Source: Siniperca chuatsi (Eukaryota > Chordata > Actinopteri > Centrarchiformes > Sinipercidae). Taken from it: a stretch of 64,000 nt of DNA. The stretch spans positions 667,501-731,500 of the forward strand of contig NC_058061.1 in assembly GCF_020085105.1 (NCBI RefSeq), given 5' to 3'. The notes under the pieces are model-generated. The model saw only the letters and a program-made list of their open reading frames with translations. It ran no database searches and was not told where the DNA came from. Position numbers and translations under genes: made by a program. Positions 1 through 16,298 of the stretch are shown piece after piece. Every line of letters starts with the position of its first letter. Positions within the stretch are counted from its first letter, which is position 1.

Positions 1-933
1 AACCCGATCAGCTAACATCAGTTAGCGTTAGCAGCAACCAGTTCGTGTGTAAATTAAGTCACGCAGTCGTTTCCTTTAATTAAAGGTGTTTCAGAGCCGG
101 TTTACAGTAAAACACCTGACAGTGATAACTTTATTCCTGTACAGGTGAGTGCACGTTCAGGGGGAAGGTGCGCCCCTTAATGGGGACAGGTATTGATCTC
201 TGCTGTGTTCAGGATTATTTAAGGTGGTTTGAAGGGATTCCCGTCTCGGTGTTACTGACACTAAATGTCTACACTGACTCTGAAGCAGACTGCTGCTGCT
301 TTGAATAAAGATTCACTGAATAACTTCGGATTTTCTTCACGTGAACATTTAAAAAGCGGTGAAGCAGGAAATCAGCGCACGTTCACTCAGATCTACCGGT
401 TTCTATTGAACGCAACGCGGATGATTGACAGCGGAGAGCTGACGAGAGGAAGACAGAGGGAAGGGGACAGAAAGCTCCGGGAGGAAAGTGAGCGAGTTTA
501 CCGGTTTGTCGTCGGTTTGATGTCCAGAACCTGTCGGCATCACCGGGTCACGTGAGCAGCTGAGGGGGAGAATCACCTGCCAGTCCACACTAAGCCAGAC
601 TCAGTCCCGGGACCAGGAGCAGACCCGGATTCAGTGTAAAAGGTGACGGAGCAGATGTGAATGAAGCTGCTGATAAAATGGCTGAAAGCTCCGGCTGCTG
701 CTTCAAACACCGAGCGATGACAGAGATGGTGGAGCTCAAAGATCCTCTCTGGACGAAGATGAGTCACTGTCCCCTTCCGGTTTCACGGGAGTGGGAGTCG
801 ACTCTGCACATGCGCGCCACCGCTGCCACAGAGAGGCGACGTCTCACTCCGACACGTTTTCCAAAGCGAGGTGTGAAGGTGTGATCCAGCTGCAGCCTCT
901 CTGATGCTTCTGATGCTTAATAATAACAATAAC

Positions 934-942
934 AATAACAAC

Positions 943-988
<46 letters not shown>
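934..988. repeat. (AAT/AAC)n trinucleotide microsatellite
   Basis: Visible run of ATA/ATC-type trinucleotides that becomes pure AAT over its second half. Simple slippage repeat. Confidence 0.9.
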
Positions 989-1672
989 TCTGAAGGACTG
1001 TTGGTCGCCTGGTATTTTCAGAATAAGATATCTGTTGAACACTTTAAATGACTTTAAAGGGCCTTCATTGTTTTTATGGTAAAATACCTGTAATTTTAAA
1101 CAAGTATTTTAATGAACAGAATGCACTATTGCTGTTATTTTTAAGAAACATGGATTTAATATCTGGAATCCATTTTTAAAAAAGCAATAAACATTAAGTT
1201 GCAAAAATAATAATAAAACCGGGCTTTAAAACAGAGAAAACATTAAAGGCAATAAAAATAAATAGAAAACGTCAGAGCTGAGAACGTACGATCAGCTCAA
1301 ATTAAAACTCTTAAACGGTGGAGATAACCAATTAACACCCTCTTATATCATTAATCATTTTATTGATCATTAATTAACCTCAGATTTGCATCTTTATTGA
1401 AAAGTTAAGGTCCTTTAAGGTCCATATTCAGGTGTAGTTACCTGTAATGTTATTTTGAACATTTTAAGAGGTTTTAACACCTTAAAAACACTCAAATTTA
1501 AAACTGGATGAAAGTTTTTAGGTTTTACATTTTAAGGGACTGAACCCAGACTGAATGAAAGCGCAGACGATCCGTTAAAAAGCCTTAATAAGGTTAACGG
1601 TATAATGTGTCACATGACCAGCTCGGAGTCAGCTGGTAATATAAAGTGATGACAAAAGCAGCCAAAATGCCC

Positions 1673-1709
1673 GTCGAGCTAGCTGGCTTGCTAAGCTAGC
1701 TAGCTCGAC
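1673..1709. repeat. 12-bp perfect inverted repeat (hairpin)
   Basis: The left arm GTCGAGCTAGCT (1673-1684) is the exact reverse complement of AGCTAGCTCGAC (1698-1709), with a 13-base spacer. The arms also contain nested AGCT/CTAG palindromes. No function is assigned. Confidence 0.8.
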
Positions 1710-1857
1710 CACCTGGGCTCAGCTGCACTCACCTGTTCTCTGGTTCCTCCTCGTTGGTTGACGGTGGAAATACGGAAATTCGCAAGTTGAAATCGACGCA
1801 CGCAGCGTTTGAAATGTTTAGTTTTTGATGTTTTTGATGTTTTGAGCAGAGAAACGA

Positions 1858-1895
1858 CACACACACACACACACACATTCATCACACACACACAC
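1858..1895. repeat. (CA)n microsatellite
   Basis: Two CA runs separated by TTCATCA. Confidence 0.9.
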
Positions 1896-1918
1896 CTGTG
1901 TGATGTACCTGAGGTTGC

Positions 1919-2000
1919 TTGAGTCCGGGTTCGATCCCGCGTCTCCACGTCTCCAGTCGGCGTCGTTCACCACTGGACCATCTTCAGCGCTGAGCGACTC
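1919..2000 (-). repeat. tRNA-like sequence (degenerate, probable tRNA pseudogene or SINE head)
   Basis: On the minus strand a box-A-like TGGTCCAGTGGTGA is followed about 30 bases later by a box-B-like GGATCGAACCC (about 9 of 11 consensus positions). The spacing suits an RNA polymerase III internal promoter. Box A resembles that of vertebrate tRNA-Glu. The acceptor stem does not pair well, so this is not called a functional tRNA. It borders the large minisatellite to its right. Confidence 0.35.
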
Positions 2001-2075
2001 CAACAACCAGAGAGAGAAAGAAGATCAGAAAGTTCCCCTTCGTCAGCCGGCAGAGGAACAAAGTTTAAAGACTAA

Positions 2076-4010
2076 AAACAGATTCAGACCGAAACAGATT
2101 CACACCGAAACAGATTCACACCGAAACAGATTCGGAGTGAAACAGATTCACACCGAAACAGATTCACACCGAAACAGATTCGGAGTGAAACAGATTCAGA
2201 CCGAAATAGATTCGGAGTGAAACAGATTCACACCGAAACAGATTCACAGTGAAACAGATTCACACTGAAACAGATTCAGAGTGAAACAGATTCACACTGA
2301 AACAGATTCAGAGTGAATCAGATTCAGAGTGAAACAGATTCACACCGAAACAGATTCGGAGTGAATCAGATTCAGAGTGAAACAGATTCACACTGAAACA
2401 GATTCGGAGTGAAACAGATTCGGAGTGAAACAGATCCACACCGAAACAGATTCGGAGTGAAACAGATTCAGAGTGAAACAGATTCACACTGAAACAGATT
2501 CACACCGAAACAGATCCACACCAAAACAGATTCGGAGTGAAACAGATTCACACTGAAACAGATTCGGAGTGAAACAGATTCACACCGAAACAGATTCAGA
2601 GTGAAACAGATTCACACTGAAACAGATTCGGAGTGAAACAGATCCACACCGAAACAGATCCACACCGAAACAGATTCACACTGTAATAGATTCACACTGA
2701 AACAGATTCACACCGAAACAGATTCAGAGTGAAACAGATTCGGAGTGAAACAGATCCACACCGAAACAGATTCACACTGAAACAGATTCACACCGAAACA
2801 GATTCAGAGTGAAACAGATTCACACTGAAACAGATTCACACCGAAACAGATCCACACCGAAACAGATTCGGAGTGAAACAGATTCACACTGAAACAGATT
2901 CGGAGTGAAACAGATTCACACTGAAACAGATTCACACCGAAACAGATTCAGAGTGAAACAGATTCACACTGAAACAGATTCGGAGTGAAACAGATCCACA
3001 CCGAAACAGATTCACACTGAAACAGATTCACACTGAAACAGATTCACACCAAAACAGATTCGGAGTGAAACAGATTCAGAGTGAAACAGATTCACACTGA
3101 AACAGATTCACACCAAAACAGATTCGGAGTGAAACAGATTCACACTGAAACAGATTCGGAGTGAAACAGATTCACACTGAAACAGATTCACACCGAAACA
3201 GATTCAGAGTGAAACAGATTCACACTGAAACAGATTCGGAGTGAAACAGATCCACACCGAAACAGATTCACACTGAAACAGATTCACACCAAAACAGATT
3301 CGGAGTGAAACAGATTCAGAGTGAAACAGATTCACACTGAAACAGATTCACACCGAAACAGATCCACACCAAAACAGATTCGGAGTGAAACAGATTCACA
3401 CTGAAACAGATTCGGAGTGAAACAGATTCACACCGAAACAGATTCACACTGAAACAGATTCACACTGAAACAGATTCGGAGTGAAACAGATCCACACCGA
3501 AACAGATCCACACCGAAACAGATTCACACTGTAATAGATTCACACTGAAACAGATTCACACCGAAACAGATTCAGAGTGAAACAGATTCGGAGTGAAACA
3601 GATCCACACCGAAACAGATTCACACTGAAACAGATTCACACCGAAACAGATTCAGAGTGAAACAGATTCACACTGAAACAGATTCACACTGAAACAGATC
3701 CACACCGAAACAGATTCACACTGAAACAGATTCACACTGAAACAGATTCGGAGTGAAATAGATTCACACTGAAACAGATTCACACCGAAACAGATTCAGA
3801 GTGAAACAGATTCACACTGAAACAGATTCGGAGTGAAACAGATTCACACAGAAACAGATTCACAATGAAACAGATTCGGAGTGAAACAGATTCACACTGT
3901 AATAGATTCACACTGAAACAGATCCACACCGAAACAGATTGAGAGTGAAACAGATTCAGAGTGAAACAGATTCGGAGTGAAACAGATTCGGAGTGAAACA
4001 GATTCAGACT
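2076..4010. repeat. Minisatellite, 16-bp unit, about 121 copies
   Basis: Nearly perfect head-to-tail copies of a 16-bp unit, GAAACAGATTCACACC, cover 1.9 kb. The last six bases vary among a few types (CACACC, CACACT, CAGAGT, CGGAGT), and some units have TCCACACC. Runs of variant types recur in the same order, so blocks of several units have been duplicated (higher-order structure). Open frames inside it are low-complexity and are not treated as genes. Confidence 0.97.
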
Positions 4011-4033
4011 CTGGTTCTCGGCTGTAACGCTCA

Positions 4034-4108
4034 CCGAGTCCTCAGAGCTCAGCTGGGAGAGAAAACGCTTCACAGTTTGAAGGTTGTGGGTTCGAATCCC
4101 ACCTGGAC
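4034..4108 (+). repeat. tRNA-like sequence (probable tRNA pseudogene or SINE head)
   Basis: A box-A-like AGCTCAGCTGGGAGAG and a perfect box B, GGTTCGAATCC, are followed by CCCAC. The T arm forms a 5-bp stem GTGGG/CCCAC around a TTCGAAT loop, and a CTTC/GAAG stem sits at the anticodon-arm position. Only about 4 of 7 acceptor pairs form and the D arm is one base out of register. It lies just right of the 16-bp minisatellite. Confidence 0.45.
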
Positions 4109-4347
4109 GTGAGTTAACCAAACAAACTGAACCAGGATCAGTCTGCTTTGTCTGGTTCTTCTTCTAGGATGAAGAGTAAAAGTGTTGTCTCAACCTTCCT
4201 CACTCAGAAATGACTTCCTGTCTGTGCTGATGTTTATTAAAGCTGCAGAAGAAGAGTGATGACATCAAACTTGTGAAAAGATCTTTTGGAGAAAAGCAGA
4301 TTAATATTTGAAGGAGATCTGATCTCAGGCCAGCTGGTCTCTGTTAG

Positions 4348-4392
4348 CTCTGATCGTCATCGTTTCGCCGTGGGTTCAAATCCTGCGTCTGA
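4348..4392 (+). repeat. Second tRNA-like box-B fragment
   Basis: TTAGCTCTGATCG is followed by GTGGGTTCAAATCC, which matches the RNA polymerase III box B with a partial T-stem. It is shorter and more eroded than the copy at 4034-4108. Confidence 0.3.
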
Positions 4393-5272
4393 CTTTTCTT
4401 TATATCGCGAGCTGAATATTTCAGCATGTTTCAGATGCAACTTTTCAACAGCGCAGGAGCTCGTTGTGTGCTTGTTAGTGAGCAGCTGTTTGCTTGATTC
4501 AGTGTGATGTCGTGTTTAACACTGCGAGCGCCTGAGCTTATACAGGTGGGCTGGCAGGTGCAGGACCAGCATGCACCTGGGCAGCAGCAGCCACGGAAAG
4601 AGAACAGAATAGAAATATATAACTATATGTCTGTTTGAAGTCTCAGCATCTTTATTATTTGTCGCTTTATTCAGATCATCATTACAACCTTCGAACTATC
4701 AGTTTGTTGTTCACGTTTTACAACTTTATTCGCAAAATCAAACTTTTCTCTTCAAAGTCGCCCAAAAACTCAGACATGAAGCTTTTTTAGAATGTATTGA
4801 TTTATTTGTGGGTATAAAACGTGCAAAGTGAGTTTCAACAATCTGATCAGCAACATTTTGTGGATTATAGTTTTGTGTGAAGATGAATGATTATTAAATG
4901 TATCTGATGAGAACTCAGTCACCGGACCTGCTCCGCCCACCTGCTCACCTGCTCACCTGCTCACCTGGGGGGCCTGGTGCGCCTTGAACACGCAGGCGCA
5001 CTGCCGTTTTGATACTGCGGTGTTTATATACACGTCGCTGCTGATTGGGTAACACCTGGAAACGGGGCAGGTCTCAGTTTTTAACAGCCGGAAATCAAAG
5101 TTGATTGATCAGCTGATCGAACAGGAAAAGAAATAACAAAGATGAAAAAGATCCGCTTTAGATTTGATTCTGTTGCTACAATTAGAAAACAAATGAATTC
5201 CAACGGTGTTCAACTTTATTTGGGGAAAATAAACCTGTAAAAGAAGGAGGTGTGGCTCTTTCTCAGAGGGTT
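4393..5272. other. Upstream flank of ankrd22, nothing definite
   Basis: AT-rich sequence with a short GCTCACCT triplication near 4940-4965. It probably contains upstream regulatory DNA of ankrd22, but no individual site can be supported. Confidence 0.4.
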
Positions 5273-5350
5273 TTATTTTGAAGTGCGGGAGCGGAAGTGA
5301 CGCCGTTGCCGGTGTAGGTGATGAGTCCAGGTGAGTTTCTGCCGGCGAAC

Positions 5351-9694
<4,344 letters not shown>

Positions 9695-9731
9695 CAGACA
9701 GACAGGCAGAGAGAGAGACAGGCAGGCAGGC

Positions 9732-9762
<31 letters not shown>

Positions 9763-10149
9763 GAGACAGGCAGGCAGACAGACAGAGAGACAGGCAGGCA
9801 GAGAGAGAGAGAGACAGAGAGACAGACAGACAGACAGGAGAGAGAGAGAGACAGACAGGCAGGCAGACAGACAGACAGACAGACAGACAGGCAGGCAGAG
9901 AGAGAGACAGACAGAGAGAGAGAGACAGACAGACAGGCAGACAGACAGACAGACAGACAGAGAGACAGAGAGAGCAGACAGACAGACAGAGAGAGAGAGA
10001 CAGACAGGCAGACAGACAGAGAGAGAGACAGAGAGACAGGCAGACAGAGAGAGAGAGACAGACAGACAGGCAGACAGACAGAGAGAGACAGACAGACAGC
10101 AGCAGACAGAGACAGGCAGGCAGAGAGAGAGAGAGACAGAGAGACAGGC

Positions 10150-10246
<97 letters not shown>

Positions 10247-10250
10247 GGCA
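9695..10250. repeat. CAGA/CAGG/GAGA tetranucleotide array in the ankrd22 3' UTR
   Basis: The array starts at the base after the ankrd22 TGA and runs about 555 bases as mixtures of CAGA, CAGG and GAGA, ending in a pure (CAGA)n stretch. The nearest polyadenylation signal lies beyond it, so it should be transcribed as part of the 3' UTR. The long minus-strand frame across it (Cys/Leu/Ser repeats) is an artefact. Confidence 0.95.
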
Positions 10251-10430
10251 TTTAAGTCACTTTAGTAACTGCGTCTCATTTTCTTATAAGGAGTGAAACA
10301 GTCAGTAAAGTTTCAGCCTGTTTCCAAAGCAGATCATCACTGAGCTCATCTCGTCTGCATCTTTTCTGGGAGTTTTGGGATTCCAGTATTTTTAGATTTA
10401 TAATTTGACAAATTTTCGACCATCTATTTT

Positions 10431-10436
10431 AATAAA
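10431..10436 (+). terminator. Candidate ankrd22 polyadenylation signal AATAAA
   Basis: First canonical AATAAA downstream of the ankrd22 stop codon and its tetranucleotide array. Assignment is by position only; another AATAAA lies near 10640. Confidence 0.4.
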
Positions 10437-11195
10437 TAAGTGAAATATTCAGTGTTTATTCCTGACAGCATGGAGTTTAGTTAGTTGAGTTTAAAATAAT
10501 TTCCCTGAAAGAACTTTTCCTTTTAAATCCATCTGGTGGAAAATATAATTCAAACAGAAGATTCTTGTCACTACTTTTGTTGTTGTAGAAACTGGATGAA
10601 ATATCACAACTCAGGCAGGTTTGTTCACTCGCTTTAAGAAAATAAAGTTTTTAGGACTCAGTTATCGACTGAAATGACTTGAAGATGGAGATTGTTGCAG
10701 TGTATCTGTAAAATGTCTCCACTTTACTGCTGCAGGACATTTCCATTGTGATTGTTGCTCATTTTCACTTCATTTAAAGTGAATTCTCTCTGATTTAAAG
10801 TGAGTTTGGTTCCAAACAGAGAAAACAACTAGACACAAGTCAAAGTCCAACATTTAAAAAAGTCCACATATGGGGTTATTTATGGATTATAGTCATTAAA
10901 AGGTTAAATGTACCACATTAAAGTGTCCCTGAATTTTCAAAATTAAAGCCCTTTTTGAGGTATAAATTATGGGATGGCTTTCACGCTATTTTGTAGGTTT
11001 TTTAACCCCTTAAAAAAACTGCAGAAAACACATGAAAATGGCAGAATATAGACACCTCAGTTATTTATTCATTATGTCTTTAAAACAACGTTAAGATAAA
11101 AACATTATTAATGTTTAAATGAATGTTACTTCAGTGATTTGTTCTGGACTTCAGATAAACTGCATCACAGTTAGCTCCAATGCGAACTGGTTCTA

Positions 11196-11290
11196 AAACC
11201 ACAGCACTTGTGCTAAGCTAGCAGTTTCCCTCTGCTTCCAGTTTTTGTGCTAAGCTAGGCTAGCAGTTTCCCTCTGACACCACCTCTGTG
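11196..11290 (-). repeat. Fish interspersed repeat fragment (GCTAAGCTAGC family)
   Basis: Two tandem pieces of GCTAAGCTAGCAGTTTCCCTCTG with TTCCAGTTTT between them. The same family is better preserved at 36040-36165, 53985-54098 and 55292-55345. It is recognised from its frequency in percomorph genomes; the class (SINE or MITE) is uncertain. Confidence 0.5.
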
Positions 11291-11674
11291 CTAAGCACAC
11301 AGACATGAGGTTGATCTCCCAAAGGGAGAGAATAATAGTAAAATCATTTCTTTAAGATAAAACAGAAACAAATATTTGACCAGACCAGCAAGCAGGCATT
11401 AACAGGGTCCAAGCCTCCGGTGCGAGTCGGACCTGCTGTCCCAGCAACGTGATGGAAGTCGCAGGTGGAGATCAACATAGAGATTGGAAAATATTCAGTT
11501 CAGAAACAGTAGCTTGAAAAATTATTTTAGCATATTTCATTATTTTGCAACAAAAGCGACCACCTAGTGGCCGATTGACACCACGATGCGTTGACCCTGA
11601 TAAATGCTGTCACACTGAAGAAATGAAAGAAGATCAACAGAAACTACAATCAGAGTAGAAATGAACTTGAGCAC

Positions 11675-11711
11675 AAATGAGATGATCTGTAAGATACAGA
11701 TCATCTCATTT
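11675..11711. repeat. Perfect 17-bp inverted repeat with 3-base loop
   Basis: The arm AAATGAGATGATCTGTA (11675-11691) is the exact reverse complement of TACAGATCATCTCATTT (11695-11711), with loop AGA. An RNA from either strand would form a stable stem. It may lie in the 3' UTR of ankrd22 or of the lipase, but no transcript evidence is available. Confidence 0.9.
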
Positions 11712-11799
11712 CAAATGAAACTTTTCTTCTTTTCAGAACAACAAACTTTGTTATTAATAAAAACACTGTCACACTGTCAGTGTTTGATTTATGGATTTT

Positions 11800-11805
11800 T
11801 TTATT
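11800..11805 (-). terminator. Candidate lipase polyadenylation signal (minus AATAAA)
   Basis: Plus-strand TTTATT, about 710 bases past the lipase stop codon. Plausible end of the lipase 3' UTR; positional inference only. Confidence 0.3.
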
Positions 11806-12514
11806 GGACAGTTTAAAAACGGGTTCATATTTAGCAGAAATACAACAAATAATACGCAGATTAAAATGTGTTAGAGATTATTTTAAAACGTAAATAAAAG
11901 TTTGGCCCCGCCCACCATGATTCAGGCCACATGATTGGATGCTGCTGCCCCTCCTGAAATGATTGACATGTTTTTTTAATCGAGGACTAATACTAAAAGA
12001 CATTAAATGTTATCAATGTTTTGTGATGCTAATGTTAACATGAGCTGTGTTAGGATGCTAACGTTAGCGTGAGCCATCTCAGGAGTCTTGTGTTTTTTAG
12101 TCACATCTACAGTTTTTACACAAGTTCAGCTCTCAGCAGATTCACTGAGCTTCTTCACATGTCAATCTGAGGGAGGATTTTCACAGTAAGAGTTAAGCAC
12201 GAGGAAAAGAAAAACATGGAGGGGAGCTGTGAAAACAAATGTGAGGCCGCGCAAGTTTTTATAATACTGAAATAAAAGCATGTGACACTGTTCCAGTTGG
12301 TCACATGGTGGTTAGTGAAAGATAAACAGAAAGCAGTTCATCAGAGTTGTTTAAACAGGTATGAAGTCAAAAAACAGCTTCAGATTTCAGGACGTTTCCA
12401 GGTTTGTGCAGCAGTTTAACCCTACAGAGCACGTGCTGCTGGTCCACCTGTCATAAACACAGTACTGTAGTACAGGTGTGTACGTCATCACACGCACGCA
12501 CTCTGTGGCGCCCT

Positions 12515-15500
12515 CTACTGGTGATCCTGCAGCAGCTTCAGGATGGAGGGAAACATCTGCTCAGGAGCATCCAGACCCCAAATAAAATCCAGATGTTCCC
12601 AGTGTTCAATGTGCTGATGGTAGACGAGGTTAGACACCTGCAGACAGACAGACAGGTCCATTAATCACTGTTGAAGACATTACTTCCTGGAATATTCTTA
12701 GAATCCCCCCCCCCGAGTTTCTTAATCATTGTGACGGTGAAAGAAGACGCCATCATGATCATGATAAAGTATCGAACTATGAAATATGAATTTTACCTGA
12801 TGGAGTTCTGAGGACCGAAATAAAATCACAGAAACCCTACCGTAAGGTATTTTTGTACAGACTCTTCGACCTTTAAACAGACCGACATTAAACTGACGTC
12901 AGATCTGTTTAAAGTTTTGTCACATGAACTCAGCAGCAGCGTGTTGAGCTGCAGTTCCTCCGATGTCCACCAGGTGCTGCTGGGATCACACTGACTGTAG
13001 GAAAGAGGTGCGTGCTGTGTTTTCTCCTCTTGAACACCTGACTTCCTGCTGTCACCTGTGACCTCTGACCTCGTTGGGTCAGGGGACTCACCTGAGTGAG
13101 GAGGACAGCCACGTCTTTGGGGTCCGCCAGCGTATCACGTCCCCCTGAGAACAGAGCGGTGGGAACCTTCATGTTGTGGACGCTGTACTGAGGGGGAGTG
13201 GACTGAGGACGGGACGCATGGAGGGCAGAGAGACAGACAGTCAGTGTTTCAGTGGGTGAAGCTACATTCGAATTCAAACATGTCTGACAGACTGAGTCCC
13301 TTCATATTGAACTAAACTGAATCCACGGGGTCTGGACTTCGTCTCTGAAAGCCGATAAAGAACTGAACTTCAGGGACCGGACTCGGGTGGCGTAGAGTCT
13401 CACCTGGTTGTAGTGTTTCATGTTTCCTGCAGCTCCAAAGTCAAAGGCCATCAGCTTCCCTCTGTGAACCGCCTGAAACCAGCAACACAGATGCAACTTG
13501 ATTAACTCTGCGCGGGTTCTTTGTACTGACGCTTGAGGACATTTTGTCTCCTTCAGAGAGCTGTTTGAGGGTTCAGACCTGGGTTTGGGTTTGGGCGGCA
13601 GGCCGAGGGACTTTGTGATGTCATATGTTGTTATGAAGGCTCTCACAAAAGTTCAAACCCATTTCGGCCAATTTATTTCCATGACTGTAAACCACTTTTC
13701 ATTTAATATTAAAATGAACCACAATAACACCAGAGAACATTTGTGTAATAATCAATATTATCTTTAGCTTCAGTGGAAGCATATTGTGATGATATGATCA
13801 TATCAAGTTAACATAACTTCATTTATATAGCAGCTTTCAAAACAAAGAGCTTTACATGGGAGATAAAAATATTTCAGCACCACAATTAAATTTAATGTCG
13901 GTGTGTGTGTGTGTGGGGGGGGGTCCTCACAAGTATAGATAGACAGGCGTGTGTGTGTTACCTGAGCCCAGTGGATCATGTTCTGGACTGAGGTCCCAGC
14001 AGGACAGTGTGTGGTGTAGACCGGAGTCCGAGTCTGGAAACAAACGACTCAGTCAGTTTCAGAGCTCAAAGGTCTACCGTCTACCTGGGCTTTTGACCAC
14101 ATCTCACGGTCTTCATCAGCAAATACAGTTAACGTGAACTCCAGGTGGTTGTGACCTTGAGTTGAGATTATTTTTTTACTCCTAAAGGAACCTCCATGTT
14201 CAAATATTTCCGTAAATAATTTCCTGTTTGAAAACCCAGAAAATGTATTATTACCACACAAATATTATATTATTTAAAAATGGATAAAATATATAAATAT
14301 TTTGTTATCACACGTAAGCCGTATATTTTTAAATAAAACCCCCAAATTTTTCTCAAGATATTATATTTTAAATTATAAATTCATATTAAAAAGAAACGAG
14401 ACAAAAGTGTGGTTATCATCAGTAGGACTTTCTGAATCTGTTGAACGACACGTTAACATGAGAGTAAAACTGACCAATGATGCGTCGTATTTCATATTTA
14501 AAAGAAGCGCGTGAGTTTTTAACGTGTCTGAGATACGAACCATGTTGAGGTTTTTCTTGTTGAAGCCACAGAGGATGAAGAAGATGTTTCCACACAACTC
14601 ACTGAGCACGTGCTTCCCACACACGTGCTCTGCAAACCACTTGATCATGTCACTCTGAGGCAGGAAGTCCCGCCTACCAAACAGGTTCTGACGGAGGTGA
14701 CCAAACGCATCATCAATACATCAATCAGTACATTGACAATCATCATCAATACATCAACATCAATATATCAACACAGATCAGTCAATCAATACACCAATTT
14801 AAACAAAGAATAGAGATGCAACACAAAGAGGATGGGCAGCCTCTTCATTTTGCTCATTCAATCAATAAACCAATCCATCAATCAAACAATAAATCTACTG
14901 AGTAATTAAATCATCTTAAATACCACTTAAGAGATTATTATTCGTTGATCATGTGATAATAGCTCGTTAGCGGGTAATTGTTCATGTGATAATAGCTCGT
15001 TAGCGGGTAACTGATTATGTGATAATAGCTTGTTAGCGGGTAATTGATCATGTGATAATAGCTCGTTAGCGGGTAACTGATTATGTGATAATAGCTTGTT
15101 AGCAGGTAATTGGTCATGTGATAATAGCGCGTTAGCAGGTAATTGGTCAGGTGATAATAGCTTGTTAGCGGGTAACTGATCATGTGATAATAGCTTGTTA
15201 GCGGGTAATTGATTATGTGATAATAGCTTGTTAGCGGGTAATTGATCATGTGATAATAGCTTGTTAGCAGGTAACTGATCATGTGATAATACCTTGTTAG
15301 CCGGTAACTGATCATGTGATAATAGCTCGTTAGCGGGTAACTGATCATGTGATAATAGCTCGTTAGCGGGTAACTGATCATTAGATAATAGCTTGTTAGC
15401 CGGTAACTGATCATGTGATAATAGCTCGTTAGCGGGTTACTGATCATGTGATAATAGCTCGTTAGCGGGTAACTGATCATGTGATAATAGCTCGTTAGCG

Positions 15501-16259
15501 GGTAACTGATCATGTGATAATAGCTCGTTAGCGGGTAACTGATCATGTGATAATAGCTCGTTAGCGGGTAACTGATCATGTGATAATAGCTTGTTAGCCG
15601 GTAACTGATCATGTGATAATAGCTCGTTAGCTGGTAACTGATCATGTGATAATAGCTCGTTAGCGGGTAACTGATCATGTGATAATAGCTCGTTAGCGGG
15701 TTACTGATCATGTGATAATAGCTCGTTAGCGGGTAACTGATCATGTGATAATAGCTCGTTAGCGGGTTACTGATCATGTGATAATAGCTCGTTAGCAGGA
15801 GTCCAGTTCTTACCCAGATAAGGAACTCGGGCAGGATGGACAGTTTGGTCATGGGACTGGAGGTGAACGCTACGGTCGCTACGGGAGCCAAACCAAAGAA
15901 CAACTTGATCTTACTGGCCAGTTCTGGCAGCGTGGAGAACGCTATGAATGCTGGGAAATAAGAGATACAGAGCGATGTGTTAGAGTGATGTCAGTGATTG
16001 ATTAATGGTGTGTGGGGGTTGAATCTCTCTGACCTCATCCCATCTGCAAAAAAATTTAAAAATAAATAAAATGATCAAATTTAGAAACAGAAAAAATCTG
16101 TATTATTTGTTTGTGTGATTTTTATAAGATGTAAACATCTGATGATGTAAATGTTGCTCTCAATAACAACATAACTGATCAAAAATTTACTTAGTTATGA
16201 AGTCATCATTATTGATTTAACGTAAACGTTAAATCTAATAATAAATATATGATTATTCC

Positions 16260-16298
<39 letters not shown>

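Larger units (their letters stand above)
1..1858. other. Left flank with no recognisable gene
   Basis: No open frame here resembles a known protein and no exon chain could be assembled. The first 900 bases are moderately GC-rich and could include the promoter or first exon of a gene leaving the window to the left, but nothing proves it. From about 900 to 1650 the sequence is AT-rich and unstructured apart from an AAT microsatellite. Short GCTAAC/GTTAGC strings of the kind common in fish intergenic DNA occur near the left edge. Confidence 0.5.
10457..12514. other. Convergent interval between ankrd22 and the lipase gene
   Basis: Contains no exon that could be recognised. It probably carries the 3' UTRs of the two convergent genes. 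Visible items are a degraded interspersed element (about 11196-11290), a perfect 17-bp hairpin (11675-11711) and a minus-strand polyadenylation signal (11800-11805). Confidence 0.6.

Noticed and set aside
265-884. Short frames in the first kilobase as a small gene
   Set aside because: No family resemblance, no splice context that extends them, and codon content is unremarkable.
4034-4108. Functional tRNA gene
   Set aside because: The acceptor stem pairs at only about four positions and the D arm is out of register, so it is recorded as tRNA-like only.
5321-5350. Upstream in-frame ATG for ankrd22
   Set aside because: It would add 10 residues absent from mammals and hide the conserved MG myristoylation start; kept only as an alternative.
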